From Agathobacter rectalis ATCC 33656 (GTDB taxonomy: Bacteria > Bacillota > Clostridia > Lachnospirales > Lachnospiraceae), in NCBI RefSeq assembly GCF_000020605.1, contig NC_012781.1, forward strand, positions 310,001 through 374,000: DNA of 64,000 bases, written 5' to 3'. Positions 55,937-64,000 of the stretch are shown here, one piece after another. The notes under the pieces are model-generated. The model was given only the letters and a program-made list of their open reading frames with translations, had not been told where the DNA came from and ran no database searches. Each line of letters starts with the position of its first letter. Within the stretch, counting starts at the first letter, position 1. Made by a program: the position numbers and the translations under genes.

Positions 55937-56055
55937 TCATACAAAGGTCTCCATTCACCTTATGGTTTTGAACTATAGAAGAGATGAACATTAAAGAAAT
56001 TATTATGTTATAGTTTGGACTGGTCGAAAGACCTGAAAAACTCAGGAGGAACACA

Positions 56056-56358
56056 ATGGTTAAACACATTATTTTATGGACACTCAAGGATGAGTACACA
56101 GAGGCACAGAAGAAGGAAATACGTGCCGGCATAAAGGAAGGCTTAGAGGGACTTAAAGGGCAGATTCCGGGAATGATCGACATTTCAGTACGCACAGATT
56201 ATCTTCCGACATCTACAGTAGATGTGATGCTTGATACTACATTTGAGGATGCTGATGCACTTGCAGCGTATGCAAAGAATCCTAAGCATGTTGCAGTGGC
56301 GGATACCAGGGTGAGACCATTTACTGCAAATAGGGCATGTATGGATTTCGAGGTGTAA
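56056..56358 (+). CDS. Dabb-family alpha/beta-barrel protein
   Basis: 100 residues. 'VKHIILWTLKDEYTEAQKKE', 'GLEGLKGQIPGM' and 'YAKNPKHVAVADTRVRPF' are the conserved blocks of the dimeric stress-responsive A/B-barrel (Dabb) family. The biochemical role is mostly unknown. 'aggagg' precedes the ATG. Confidence 0.88.
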   Translation: MVKHIILWTLKDEYTEAQKKEIRAGIKEGLEGLKGQIPGMIDISVRTDYLPTSTVDVMLDTTFEDADALAAYAKNPKHVAVADTRVRPFTANRACMDFEV

Positions 56359-56385
56359 TAAGCGGGAAATTAGTGTATTTGACTA

Positions 56386-56412
56386 TAAATCATTTCCGAA
56401 ATTAGGCGATAT
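56386..56412 (+). promoter_or_regulatory. sigma-D (flagellar/chemotaxis) promoter
   Basis: 'taaa' (56386-56389), exactly 15 bases, then 'ggcgatat' (56405-56412). This is one mismatch from the SigD pattern TAAA-N15-GCCGATAT and lies about 110 bases before the chemotaxis receptor start. Confidence 0.8.
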
Positions 56413-56520
56413 GTCAAAAATGACGAATATTGTCAAATTATCATTGAAATAGTACTATGGTAATGATATAATAATCTTACTGTATAGAACGAAACCTAAA
56501 TGAGAAAGGGAGAATTACAT

Positions 56521-57843
56521 ATGGGTGAGGAAGCTAAAAGCAAAATAATGGAAATGCCACTTCAGCAGAGATTGAAATATGGCTATAAGAAAGTATTGGA
56601 TATGCTGCTTGTATCGGGAGGCATATCAATTGTTGCAGTTTTATTGGTTTATTTTGGTGCAAAGGCTAATATCTTTGGTGCCGAGTCGGGAACAGTTGCT
56701 ACATTTTTCCTGGTTATAGGACTGGCCAATGTAATAATAGTTGGAATTGTAGCTACAATGATTGCGAAAAAAATCAGTGATCAGGTTATTGATTCTGTGC
56801 TTGAGCCATTACAGCAGATTGAGGTAGTGGCAGGAGAGCTTGTTAATGGAAATCTTCACAGCAATCTGGAGTATCATTCAGATGATGAGGTTGGCAAACT
56901 TGCACATGACCTTAGAAAGTCTATCAGGACACTTGGCACATATATTGATGATATCGATCAGACTATGAGACAGTTTGCAGATGGCAATTTCAACTTTAAG
57001 CCACAGGTGGAGTGGAAAGGCGATTTTGTAGGAATTAAAGAATCAATTGTTGCTTTCGAGGAGAGCATGTCAGATACAGTCAGTGGTATTCAGAGAGCTG
57101 CCAATGAGGTTTCAAACGGTGCTGGGCAGGTAGCTGCCAGCTCTAGTGACCTTGCGCAGGGCGCAACAGACCAGGCCGCTGTTGTTGAGGAGCTTACAGC
57201 AACACTTGCTTCTGTAGCGGATCAGGTAGCTGAGAATGCTGAGCATGCAAAGGAAATCAGCCAGAAGGTTGACGGACTCGGAACTGAGATTATGGATAGC
57301 AACGGACAGATGCACGAGATGGTTACATCCATGAATGAAATCAATGAGGCATCTCAGGAAATCGGTAAAATCATCGCAACAATCAATGAGATTGCATCCC
57401 AGACAAACCTTCTTGCACTCAATGCTTCTATCGAGGCAGCCAGAGCAGGAGAGGCAGGAAAAGGCTTTGCAGTTGTTGCAGACCAGGTTACTGTACTTGC
57501 TGAGCAGAGTGCAAATGCTGCTAAGGAGTCAGCAGCTCTTATTGAGTCTTCAGTCAAGGCTGTTGAAAAAGGAATGGTTATTGCAGGCAAGACAGCATCG
57601 CAGCTTGAGGAGGTTGCAGGCAATTCCAAGACTATCACAGATGAGGTTAATGGAATCGCAGAGACACTTGAGACACAGACAGATGCTATCAAGCAGATTA
57701 ATAATGGTGTAGAGCAGATTAATGATGTAGTTCAGACTAACTCAGCTTCTTCACAGGAGTGCGCAGCTGCAAGTCAGGAGATGAGCAGTGAGGCAGAGAG
57801 CTTAAATGAGCTTATCCGTCATCTGAGAGTTGCTGAGCAGTAA
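56521..57843 (+). CDS. methyl-accepting chemotaxis protein
   Basis: 440 residues from ATG 56521 ('aaagggag' upstream). Two membrane helices (about 21-45 and 55-80) are joined by a loop of only about ten residues, so there is almost no extracellular ligand domain. A HAMP domain follows (about 80-135), then a long coiled coil with the hairpin tip 'QTNLLALNASIEAARAGEAG', the CheA/CheW contact region. It probably senses a membrane or cytoplasmic cue. Control by sigma-D is supported by its promoter. Confidence 0.92.
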   Translation: MGEEAKSKIMEMPLQQRLKYGYKKVLDMLLVSGGISIVAVLLVYFGAKANIFGAESGTVATFFLVIGLANVIIVGIVATMIAKKISDQVIDSVLEPLQQIEVVAGELVNGNLHSNLEYHSDDEVGKLAHDLRKSIRTLGTYIDDIDQTMRQFADGNFNFKPQVEWKGDFVGIKESIVAFEESMSDTVSGIQRAANEVSNGAGQVAASSSDLAQGATDQAAVVEELTATLASVADQVAENAEHAKEISQKVDGLGTEIMDSNGQMHEMVTSMNEINEASQEIGKIIATINEIASQTNLLALNASIEAARAGEAGKGFAVVADQVTVLAEQSANAAKESAALIESSVKAVEKGMVIAGKTASQLEEVAGNSKTITDEVNGIAETLETQTDAIKQINNGVEQINDVVQTNSASSQECAAASQEMSSEAESLNELIRHLRVAEQ

Positions 57844-57943
57844 GTATATTATATTGAATAGAATTATTGATGGTCACAATCAGGAGTGATTTGATGGTAA
57901 CCGGATGTTACTGTTAAGACTGAGGTGTGAAGCAGCAATATTA

Positions 57944-57991
57944 ATATCCCCACGTTTATTTCCATGTATATGGCGAAAAACGTGGGGATAT
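57944..57991 (+). promoter_or_regulatory. 14-bp perfect hairpin at the jetA start
   Basis: 'atatccccacgttt' (57944-57957) pairs perfectly with 'aaacgtggggatat' (57978-57991), loop 20 bases. The only Shine-Dalgarno-like 'gtgggga' before the likely jetA starts (58000, 58006) lies inside the 3' arm, and there is no T tract. Confidence 0.65.
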
Positions 57992-57999
57992 GTTATTAT

Positions 58000-59499
58000 A
58001 TGAGTATGACATTAAAAGATAGAATACCAAAAGAATTTTATAGCTTATTCCGCACGAAAAATATGGATGCATACATGCAGATAGTTGTTGCGTTATATGA
58101 GGAGAATAACGAGGTCTATGCATCACTGGGACTGACACGTGAGGAGTGTCAGATAATCATAGCGGATACCATATCAAAAACAGGCATTGTATGGCAGACT
58201 GATTATAATGAAGATGAGAGTGATAAAGATAGTGGCAGCATGGATAATCATGATGATTATAATCCTGATTCCGAAATTGATGTTATATATGACCAGGCCA
58301 CTTTCGCATACACCCTGACACCATCAGCTATATTGGGCAGGCTTATAAACTGGGGCTGGATCAGGAGTGATTTTGATGAAAAGCTCAACACATATGTGAT
58401 TGCATTTCCTCAGTACAGCCAGATGTATGCTGAGCTATTTAAAAAGCTGCTTGTGGATGATGACAGCAGGGAGCGCGAGAGCATTTTGGCTGTTTACAGT
58501 GCGCTTTTTACATATTTTTCAGATCCGGAAAAAAATAATGATATTCTGAAAAATGCGTTGTATACGTCAAAAAATCTTGGTCAGCTTTTATCAAATATGC
58601 AGGATGGTATGAGGGCATATTTTGATGAGCTGTCACGTATGAAGGATTTTATAGGTATACAGAAGGTGCTGATTAAGGAAATTAATAACAGTGATAGCAG
58701 ACGTTATGCCATCCTTACAACCACGGATAGCTTTTATCGTTACAAGGAGGCTGTAAAGGAGCTTATAAGTAAAATCCTTAATCAGAACGATGATAGGAGG
58801 GCTGAGCTTGAGGGAATTCTTTCGCAGACTACACCCGGTACGTTTGAGAGAAAACGCTATGAGTACAGCGTGGAGTACTGTGATAAGGCAAGTGAGCTTG
58901 TCTATAAGGTGGAGCATGAGTTTGACCTGATTGAGAGAAAGTACAACAAGCTTATTGAGCAGAAGACGATTTTTGCAAAGAGGGCGCTTGCAAGGATACA
59001 CTATATCCTGCAGGAAGGCGCAGATGACGAGGATAATATAGTAAAGCTCATTAACCTGATAGATAAGAGTGATAAAACAGATGAGATACTTGGGGCTCTT
59101 CGAAACAGAATGAAGTTCACCAGACAGTTTTACAATGTAACGGACGACAGTTTTCCGGGAAGAAGAGAGAGAGGAAGAAGTGAGTTTGTTCCGTTTGTTA
59201 TTGACGATGCTTCGGCAGGCGAAGATGATATGGCAGATTTTGTGCCAAAGCCATTGTATACCAAAAAGGAGCTTCAAAGCTTCAGAGATAAAAATATGCG
59301 TGATGGCATGTTTGTGACAGATGAACAAACTGTAGAATCCATGGAGGATCTGGAAAAGCTTCTGTTTTTATGGCAGGAGGAGACCAATGAGCGCATGGGT
59401 GAGGATACGGTGAGTCTGGATGGAGAGATAACAAAGAGTGATGGTGTAAGCTACTCAAGGCTTGTAATATCCAAATCGGACTCTAAACGAGAAGCATAG
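58000..59499 (+). CDS. jetA: Wadjet system protein JetA (MukF/kleisin-like)
   Basis: 499 residues from ATG 58000 (MSMTLKDRIP); ATG 58006 and the hairpin-embedded 57964 are alternatives. It is a helical, acidic DUF5716-type protein with winged-helix-like ends and a long coiled region (about 255-345). JetA is the kleisin subunit linking the SMC heads of the JetABC complex, which acts on small circular DNA. The family call rests on sequence style, on size, and on adjacency to jetB and jetC in the canonical order. jetB follows after 15 bases. Confidence 0.82.
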   Translation: MSMTLKDRIPKEFYSLFRTKNMDAYMQIVVALYEENNEVYASLGLTREECQIIIADTISKTGIVWQTDYNEDESDKDSGSMDNHDDYNPDSEIDVIYDQATFAYTLTPSAILGRLINWGWIRSDFDEKLNTYVIAFPQYSQMYAELFKKLLVDDDSRERESILAVYSALFTYFSDPEKNNDILKNALYTSKNLGQLLSNMQDGMRAYFDELSRMKDFIGIQKVLIKEINNSDSRRYAILTTTDSFYRYKEAVKELISKILNQNDDRRAELEGILSQTTPGTFERKRYEYSVEYCDKASELVYKVEHEFDLIERKYNKLIEQKTIFAKRALARIHYILQEGADDEDNIVKLINLIDKSDKTDEILGALRNRMKFTRQFYNVTDDSFPGRRERGRSEFVPFVIDDASAGEDDMADFVPKPLYTKKELQSFRDKNMRDGMFVTDEQTVESMEDLEKLLFLWQEETNERMGEDTVSLDGEITKSDGVSYSRLVISKSDSKREA

Positions 59500-59514
59500 A
59501 AAAGAGAGCAATGT

Positions 59515-60240
59515 ATGTTTGAATATATGGAGAATGTTTCGCCAAATGAGGCAGAAAATATTAGAAAAACTATTCAGGATCTGTTGAGGCAGACCTGTAT
59601 TTTGCAAATGAAGTGTGACCCCGTTACATTGATTCAAAGAGACAATCCAAGGTATCAGGTGTGTCTTAGAAACAGAGAGTTTATCTCTGATTATCTGGCT
59701 GTGCTTGACTGTGAGCTGGTTCATGACCAGCAGGAGCATCTTTTCAGGATAACGGGTGATGGTGTCATGCTCGAGAAGATGACTCTTCTGACTGCAAGGA
59801 TTGTCATTATAATGAAGATTATATACAGGGATAAAATCATGGGCGAGGGGCTTAATGCGACAACAACGAATCTGGCGGAGATTCGTGAGTATGGCAGAAA
59901 TACCAATCTGATTACCAGAAAGCTCACTAATCAGGAATGGTCAGACGCTCTTTTGCTTATGAAAACACATCAGATGATTGAACTGCCGGGGGCTATTGCA
60001 AACCTGGAGGACAACACACCAATCTATATTTATGGCACAGTAAATATATTCTGCTCAGCCATGGATATAAATGAGCTTGTGCGCATGTACAGTGATGAGG
60101 TGGAGCTGATTAAGTATGATAACGAGTCGGCTGCAACACTTGAAGCTGCCGGATTGAATACAGAAGGCAGTTCTGTAAACCATACCCATGAATTTGCCAA
60201 GAACAGTGAAATGGAGGAGTTACCAATTGAGTCAGTCTAA
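59515..60240 (+). CDS. jetB: Wadjet system protein JetB (MukE/KITE-like)
   Basis: 241 residues, DUF4194 type, with two winged-helix domains ('TLLTARIVIIMKIIYRDKI', 'TRKLTNQEWSDALLLMKTHQ'). KITE proteins dimerise and bind the kleisin JetA. The ribosome binding site is weak ('aaagagag'). The gene overlaps the jetC start by 14 bases, suggesting translational coupling. Confidence 0.85.
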   Translation: MFEYMENVSPNEAENIRKTIQDLLRQTCILQMKCDPVTLIQRDNPRYQVCLRNREFISDYLAVLDCELVHDQQEHLFRITGDGVMLEKMTLLTARIVIIMKIIYRDKIMGEGLNATTTNLAEIREYGRNTNLITRKLTNQEWSDALLLMKTHQMIELPGAIANLEDNTPIYIYGTVNIFCSAMDINELVRMYSDEVELIKYDNESAATLEAAGLNTEGSSVNHTHEFAKNSEMEELPIESV

Positions 60241-63200
60241 GAAGATATTTACCAGAATGTGTCTAAACAACTGGGGCGGAATAAATCACAAGGTTTTGCA
60301 ATTTAATGAGTATGTCAATTTGTTCAGTGGTAAGAGTGGCTCGGGAAAATCAACCGTCATGGATGCGATTCAGGTAATCCTCTACGGCAGCTTCAGCCCC
60401 ACCTTCTTGAACAAGGCTGCAGATGATGCAAAAAACAGGAGAAGTGTTCTGAGCTATTTGAGGGGTGAGCAGAAGGATGGCTCCGCAAATCGTGGCGACT
60501 GTGATTTTTGTTCGGTCATAGCGCTTGAGATAGAGGATACAGGCAGTCATACGTTTACATGTATAGGAATAGCCTTTGAGGTACGAAAAAACGATTCTGA
60601 GATTAAGAGATTTGTGTACTTCAGTCATTCGGGCAGGATGCCGGAGCCTTCATATGTGACAGCGGACGGCTTTTGCTATTCAAATAATGATATTAAAAAG
60701 CTTGTAAATACTCGCTCACAGTCAGCTGACAGACGCGCCAGAGGGGATGTAAACCGTATTTACGCATCGAAGGAGGCATACCTTGGCACATTATATGATG
60801 TGATTTTAGGATATATTGATCCGAATCGTTTTATCACAATGGAAAAAAGTGCTATTGCACTCAGAATGACAAATGGAACAGGCCAGTTTATACGTGATTA
60901 TATGTTTCCAAAGAGTGACTCGGGCACGATAGAGACTATCAGTGAGCAGCTTGATGCATACAGACAAATCAGGGAAAAAATAGAGGATATGCGCAAGCGT
61001 ATTGAGCTTCTCAAGGAAATAAAGGAGTCAGGGCAGGAACTGGTAAATATCCAAAGCGATATTGTCATGGCAGAGACAATGATCAGGTGCATAGATATCG
61101 AGGATATGCGTGCAAGGATTCAGGCAGCTGAGGATGATAAAAAGCGTATCGAAGAAGAACAGGACAGACTTTCAGAAAAGGCAGATGATATAGCCGGGCA
61201 GCAGGCAGATCTGCAGCAAGAGTATATCCAGGTATGTGCAGATTTGAAATCGAGCGACTTAGGAAGCAAAAAGGATCAGCTTAGGGAGCTTGAGAAGAGA
61301 AGTCTCATGCTTACCGACAACAGCCGTCAGTGGATTAAAATCACAAACGGACTAAAGGCCTGGGATGAGGATGAGGTCATCACAGATTATGTGAGCAATG
61401 CAGTTTTAAACCTCATTGAAGAGATTGTGGATGGCGATGTCACGGAGGCAAAATGTCAGGAGCTTCATCTAAAGCTTGAGTCTATAAAGAAGGATATCGA
61501 GGATGAGCTCGAGGACAATACTTCGCAGAAAAATGAGATAACAAAAGAGCTTAAAGAGAAAAAACGTCTGGTCGATGATATGAAGAACAACCGCAAGTCG
61601 TACAGTGAGAGCCTGCGTTCGGCAAGAGCTGCGCTGCAGAGGGACTTAAGTGATAGATTTGGCGAGCCTGTGAAGGTACAGGTATTTGCGGATATGTTTG
61701 ATGTACAGGACGAGGAATGGAAGAATGCCATAGAAGGACGTATGGGCAGGCTCAAGTTCTCACTTATCACAGAGCCGCGTTATGCGCATACTGCTGCTGT
61801 TATTTTCAGAGACATGAAGCAGTTTGAGGATGTCGACCTCATCAATTCCAAGGCTATCATGGACAGTGAACCAAAGGCCATGGATGGTTCGCTTTATGAG
61901 GCAGTGGATACAAAGGAAAAGTATGTAGATGTCTGCCTGAAAAGATATCTGGGACATATTATAAAGTGCCGTAGTGTTGACGAGCTTGAGCAGGTACGAG
62001 ATGGAGTTACACCGGACTGCTACTCATACAGCAACTTTATTTTCAGACATCTGAAGAAGCGCGATTATACTACAAATGCCTGCATCGGAGGCAGGGTATC
62101 CAAGGCAAGACTTGCCGAGTATGAGGCAGATGTGGAGAGGCTTGAGAAGGACCAGATACAGCTTATGGGTATTATTTCAAGTCTTAAGGCACAGAGAGAT
62201 TTTGAGTGCTTAAAGGGGGAGCCGGAGTATTTTGTGGGCCTTTCTGAGGCGTCAGATGAGCTTAAAGCAGTTAATTCGCAGAAAAATGAGCTCGAAGAGA
62301 TTATTAGGACAATGGAGAATGGGCAGTACAAGGAGCTAAAGGAGAAAAAGAGGCTTCTTGAGAAAAACATCGATGCACTTAAGAGTGCTTTTTCACTGAA
62401 TCAGCAGCAGATAAATGAAAAGATAAGCCAGCATGAGAAAATCATAGGTGCAAACGAACAGCGAAGAGCACAGCTGGAAGATATGTTACAGGGCTATGTT
62501 GCCAGAGAGGAGCTTGAGAAGCAGGTGCAGGATATGCTGCAGCATAGTTCAGGAGCATCGGTCAAGAGCAAACAGCGTGAGAAGCTTATTGAGCTGCAAG
62601 GCGCAGACGGAAATGGTGGCAGGCAGCAGTCGTGTGTTGAGACGTTGCAGACTGCCCGCTACAGGTATATAAAGGAGTTTCCGTCAGGTCAGTTCAGCGG
62701 AGCCGAGAAGTCAAATAAGGCATATGAGGAGCTGCTGGAGAAGTACGAGAAGGATTATGAGCCGGAATATGAGAGTGAGTTTGAGGAGCAGTGCAAGGTG
62801 ATCTACAAAAGTCTCAGAGAGAATGTCATCGGTACAATCCACGGTGATATTAAGGCTGCAAAGCGCCATGCCTATGAGATAAACAGGCTTCTTAGGGAGA
62901 CTAATTTCTCAGACAGTACCTATCAGATTAAGATAGAGCCGGCAAAGAACGAAAACGGTCAGTTCTATGATATGCTTATGGCGGAAGAACTGGACAGTAA
63001 AAATCCGGATAATGGCGGAATAGCTGGACAGATAAGCTTTGGTGAGGATGATTTTTATAAGAAATATGAGCAGAAAATTAAACTTTTGACAGACAAGTTC
63101 ATGCCGCCAAGGGATGAGGATGAGCATCTGCGAATGCAGAAGCGCAAGGAAATGGGGCAGTATGCGGATTACCGCAATTATCTGTCATTCAGCATGTATG

Positions 63201-63592
63201 AGCAGGTTACGGACGAAAACGGCCGTGTCATCAGGGAAAACTTTGTAGATGACATGGCAGGACGTGATTCGGGCGGCGAGGGACAGAACCCTAAGTATGT
63301 TGCGCTTCTTGCGGGCTTTGCGATGCTTTATATGCAGCAGAGCAATCGTGATTCAAAGATTAAGCTGGTGCTTTTGGATGAGGCATTTTCCAAGATGGAT
63401 CAGGAGCGAAGTGCGGTGTGTCTCAAGTATGCAAGGAAGATGGACTTGCAGCTGATTGTCTGTGTACCGGATGAACGTCTGCAGTCGCTTATCCGAAATG
63501 TGGACTGTGTCTATGGCTTCAGGCGGCATAATAATCAGATTTCTATGATGCATATAGACAAGGGCGATTATCTGAAATTGATGGAGGGATAG
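60227..63592 (+). CDS. jetC: Wadjet system SMC-like ATPase JetC (MukB-like)
   Basis: 1121 residues from TTG 60227, nine bases after 'ggaggag'; ATG 60188 inside jetB is less likely. Walker A 'SGKSGSGKST' is at 34-43, the ABC signature 'SGGEGQ' at 1015-1020 and Walker B 'LVLLDEAF' at 1047-1054 (D1051, E1052). Two long coiled-coil stretches (roughly 260-490 and 620-830) flank a hinge-like middle. JetC is the motor that extrudes plasmid DNA loops in Wadjet. The ATPase site is intact. Confidence 0.92.
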   Translation: MSQSKKIFTRMCLNNWGGINHKVLQFNEYVNLFSGKSGSGKSTVMDAIQVILYGSFSPTFLNKAADDAKNRRSVLSYLRGEQKDGSANRGDCDFCSVIALEIEDTGSHTFTCIGIAFEVRKNDSEIKRFVYFSHSGRMPEPSYVTADGFCYSNNDIKKLVNTRSQSADRRARGDVNRIYASKEAYLGTLYDVILGYIDPNRFITMEKSAIALRMTNGTGQFIRDYMFPKSDSGTIETISEQLDAYRQIREKIEDMRKRIELLKEIKESGQELVNIQSDIVMAETMIRCIDIEDMRARIQAAEDDKKRIEEEQDRLSEKADDIAGQQADLQQEYIQVCADLKSSDLGSKKDQLRELEKRSLMLTDNSRQWIKITNGLKAWDEDEVITDYVSNAVLNLIEEIVDGDVTEAKCQELHLKLESIKKDIEDELEDNTSQKNEITKELKEKKRLVDDMKNNRKSYSESLRSARAALQRDLSDRFGEPVKVQVFADMFDVQDEEWKNAIEGRMGRLKFSLITEPRYAHTAAVIFRDMKQFEDVDLINSKAIMDSEPKAMDGSLYEAVDTKEKYVDVCLKRYLGHIIKCRSVDELEQVRDGVTPDCYSYSNFIFRHLKKRDYTTNACIGGRVSKARLAEYEADVERLEKDQIQLMGIISSLKAQRDFECLKGEPEYFVGLSEASDELKAVNSQKNELEEIIRTMENGQYKELKEKKRLLEKNIDALKSAFSLNQQQINEKISQHEKIIGANEQRRAQLEDMLQGYVAREELEKQVQDMLQHSSGASVKSKQREKLIELQGADGNGGRQQSCVETLQTARYRYIKEFPSGQFSGAEKSNKAYEELLEKYEKDYEPEYESEFEEQCKVIYKSLRENVIGTIHGDIKAAKRHAYEINRLLRETNFSDSTYQIKIEPAKNENGQFYDMLMAEELDSKNPDNGGIAGQISFGEDDFYKKYEQKIKLLTDKFMPPRDEDEHLRMQKRKEMGQYADYRNYLSFSMYEQVTDENGRVIRENFVDDMAGRDSGGEGQNPKYVALLAGFAMLYMQQSNRDSKIKLVLLDEAFSKMDQERSAVCLKYARKMDLQLIVCVPDERLQSLIRNVDCVYGFRRHNNQISMMHIDKGDYLKLMEG

Positions 63593-63594
63593 AT

Positions 63595-64000
63595 ATGGCA
63601 TATTATATAGCAGAAGGTGCCGTTGTTAAGGGTCAGGTGACAATGGCTGACGGAGCAAGCGTATGGTATAATGCAACTGTAAGAGGCGATTCAGAACCGA
63701 TAGAAATAGGCAGAAATTCGAATATACAGGACAATGCAGTGGTACATGTGGACTTAAGCCACAGTGTCAGAATTGGTGACAATGTGACAATAGGACACAG
63801 CGCAATTGTTCACGGGTGTACTATAGGTGATAATACACTCATCGGCATGGGTGCCATCGTGCTAAATGGAGCAAGGATTGGTAAAAACTGCATAATAGGT
63901 GCGGGCGCTCTTGTCACCCAGGGCACCGATATTCCTGACGGAAGCCTCGCATTTGGTTCTCCGGCAAAGGTGATCAGGGCACTGACCGCTGATGAGATAG
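63595..64000 (+). CDS. gamma-class carbonic anhydrase-like hexapeptide protein (3' end outside window)
   Basis: At least 135 residues; the gene runs past the window end. Left-handed beta-helix repeats ('IGDNVTIGHSAIVHGCTIGD') contain the three zinc-ligand histidines of the family ('VVHVD', 'IGHSA', 'IVHGC'). It starts two bases after jetC, so it may share the transcript. YrdA/PaaY-type members bind zinc, but many lack strong anhydrase activity. Confidence 0.92.
   Translation, partial: MAYYIAEGAVVKGQVTMADGASVWYNATVRGDSEPIEIGRNSNIQDNAVVHVDLSHSVRIGDNVTIGHSAIVHGCTIGDNTLIGMGAIVLNGARIGKNCIIGAGALVTQGTDIPDGSLAFGSPAKVIRALTADEI

Overview
The window reads as a chromosomal segment of a motile, low-GC Firmicute of class Clostridia, most likely a gut Lachnospiraceae close to Agathobacter/Roseburia. 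The reasons are the ribosomal and RNA polymerase genes and their order, an L10 leader, a PRD/PTS regulator beside ptsHI, sigma-D type promoters and FliD-like proteins, and DNA in the 35-45% GC range by eye. The genus is inference; no database was searched.

Layout. 1-2066 is the 3' two thirds of a 23S rRNA gene, followed with no 5S gene by seven tRNA genes (Asp, Val, Thr, Tyr, fMet, Phe, Lys) and a terminator. 3.2-15.2 kb holds housekeeping genes: a small FliD-like protein, galM, a D-2-hydroxyacid dehydrogenase, an LtaS-type membrane sulfatase, a fused DHH/HAD protein, a PRD regulator, ptsH and ptsI. 15.5-23.6 kb is AT-rich accessory DNA: a DUF234-type ATPase, a gene fragment, a membrane-anchored protein, a secreted peptide, a split MacB-like ABC transporter and a two-component system. 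This looks like a bacteriocin/self-protection or peptide-sensing cluster. 23.6-25.4 kb has a helical protein and a large FliD-like protein. 25.7-42.5 kb is the conserved block rpmG-secE-nusG-rplK-rplA-rplJ-rplL-rpoB-rpoC-rpsL-rpsG-fusA-tuf, with clear promoters, an L10 leader, a likely L1 site and several terminators.

The last 55 bp of tuf occur three times (42464, 50911, 54520; the third copy has one mismatch). They bracket two tandem insertions. Element 1 (about 8.4 kb) is an integrative mobilizable element: ParA-like ATPase, PemK/MazF-like protein, XRE repressor, excisionase, tyrosine integrase, RepA-like ATPase, MobV relaxase with a likely oriT, and an adenosine-deaminase-like cargo gene. 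Element 2 (about 3.6 kb) has no integrase and only a 5'-truncated XRE gene. It carries a compact RiPP-type cluster: a 35-residue Cys-free peptide, a radical SAM/SPASM enzyme and an MFS exporter. Each element has its own pair of short doubled repeats near its two ends, as expected for arm-type integrase sites.

After the insertions come a GNAT acetyltransferase, a lipocalin-like protein, a Dabb protein, a chemotaxis receptor with a near-consensus sigma-D promoter, and jetA-jetB-jetC, the MukFEB-like part of a Wadjet anti-plasmid system. The nuclease gene jetD is not in its usual place; a gamma carbonic anhydrase gene follows and runs off the window.

The best candidates for undescribed biology are the element-2 RiPP cluster carried at a tuf attachment site, three hairpins in element 1 with the same 7-base loop, the secreted-peptide/ABC/two-component cluster, the Wadjet locus without adjacent jetD, and the large structured elements at 5467-5678 and 29427-29584.
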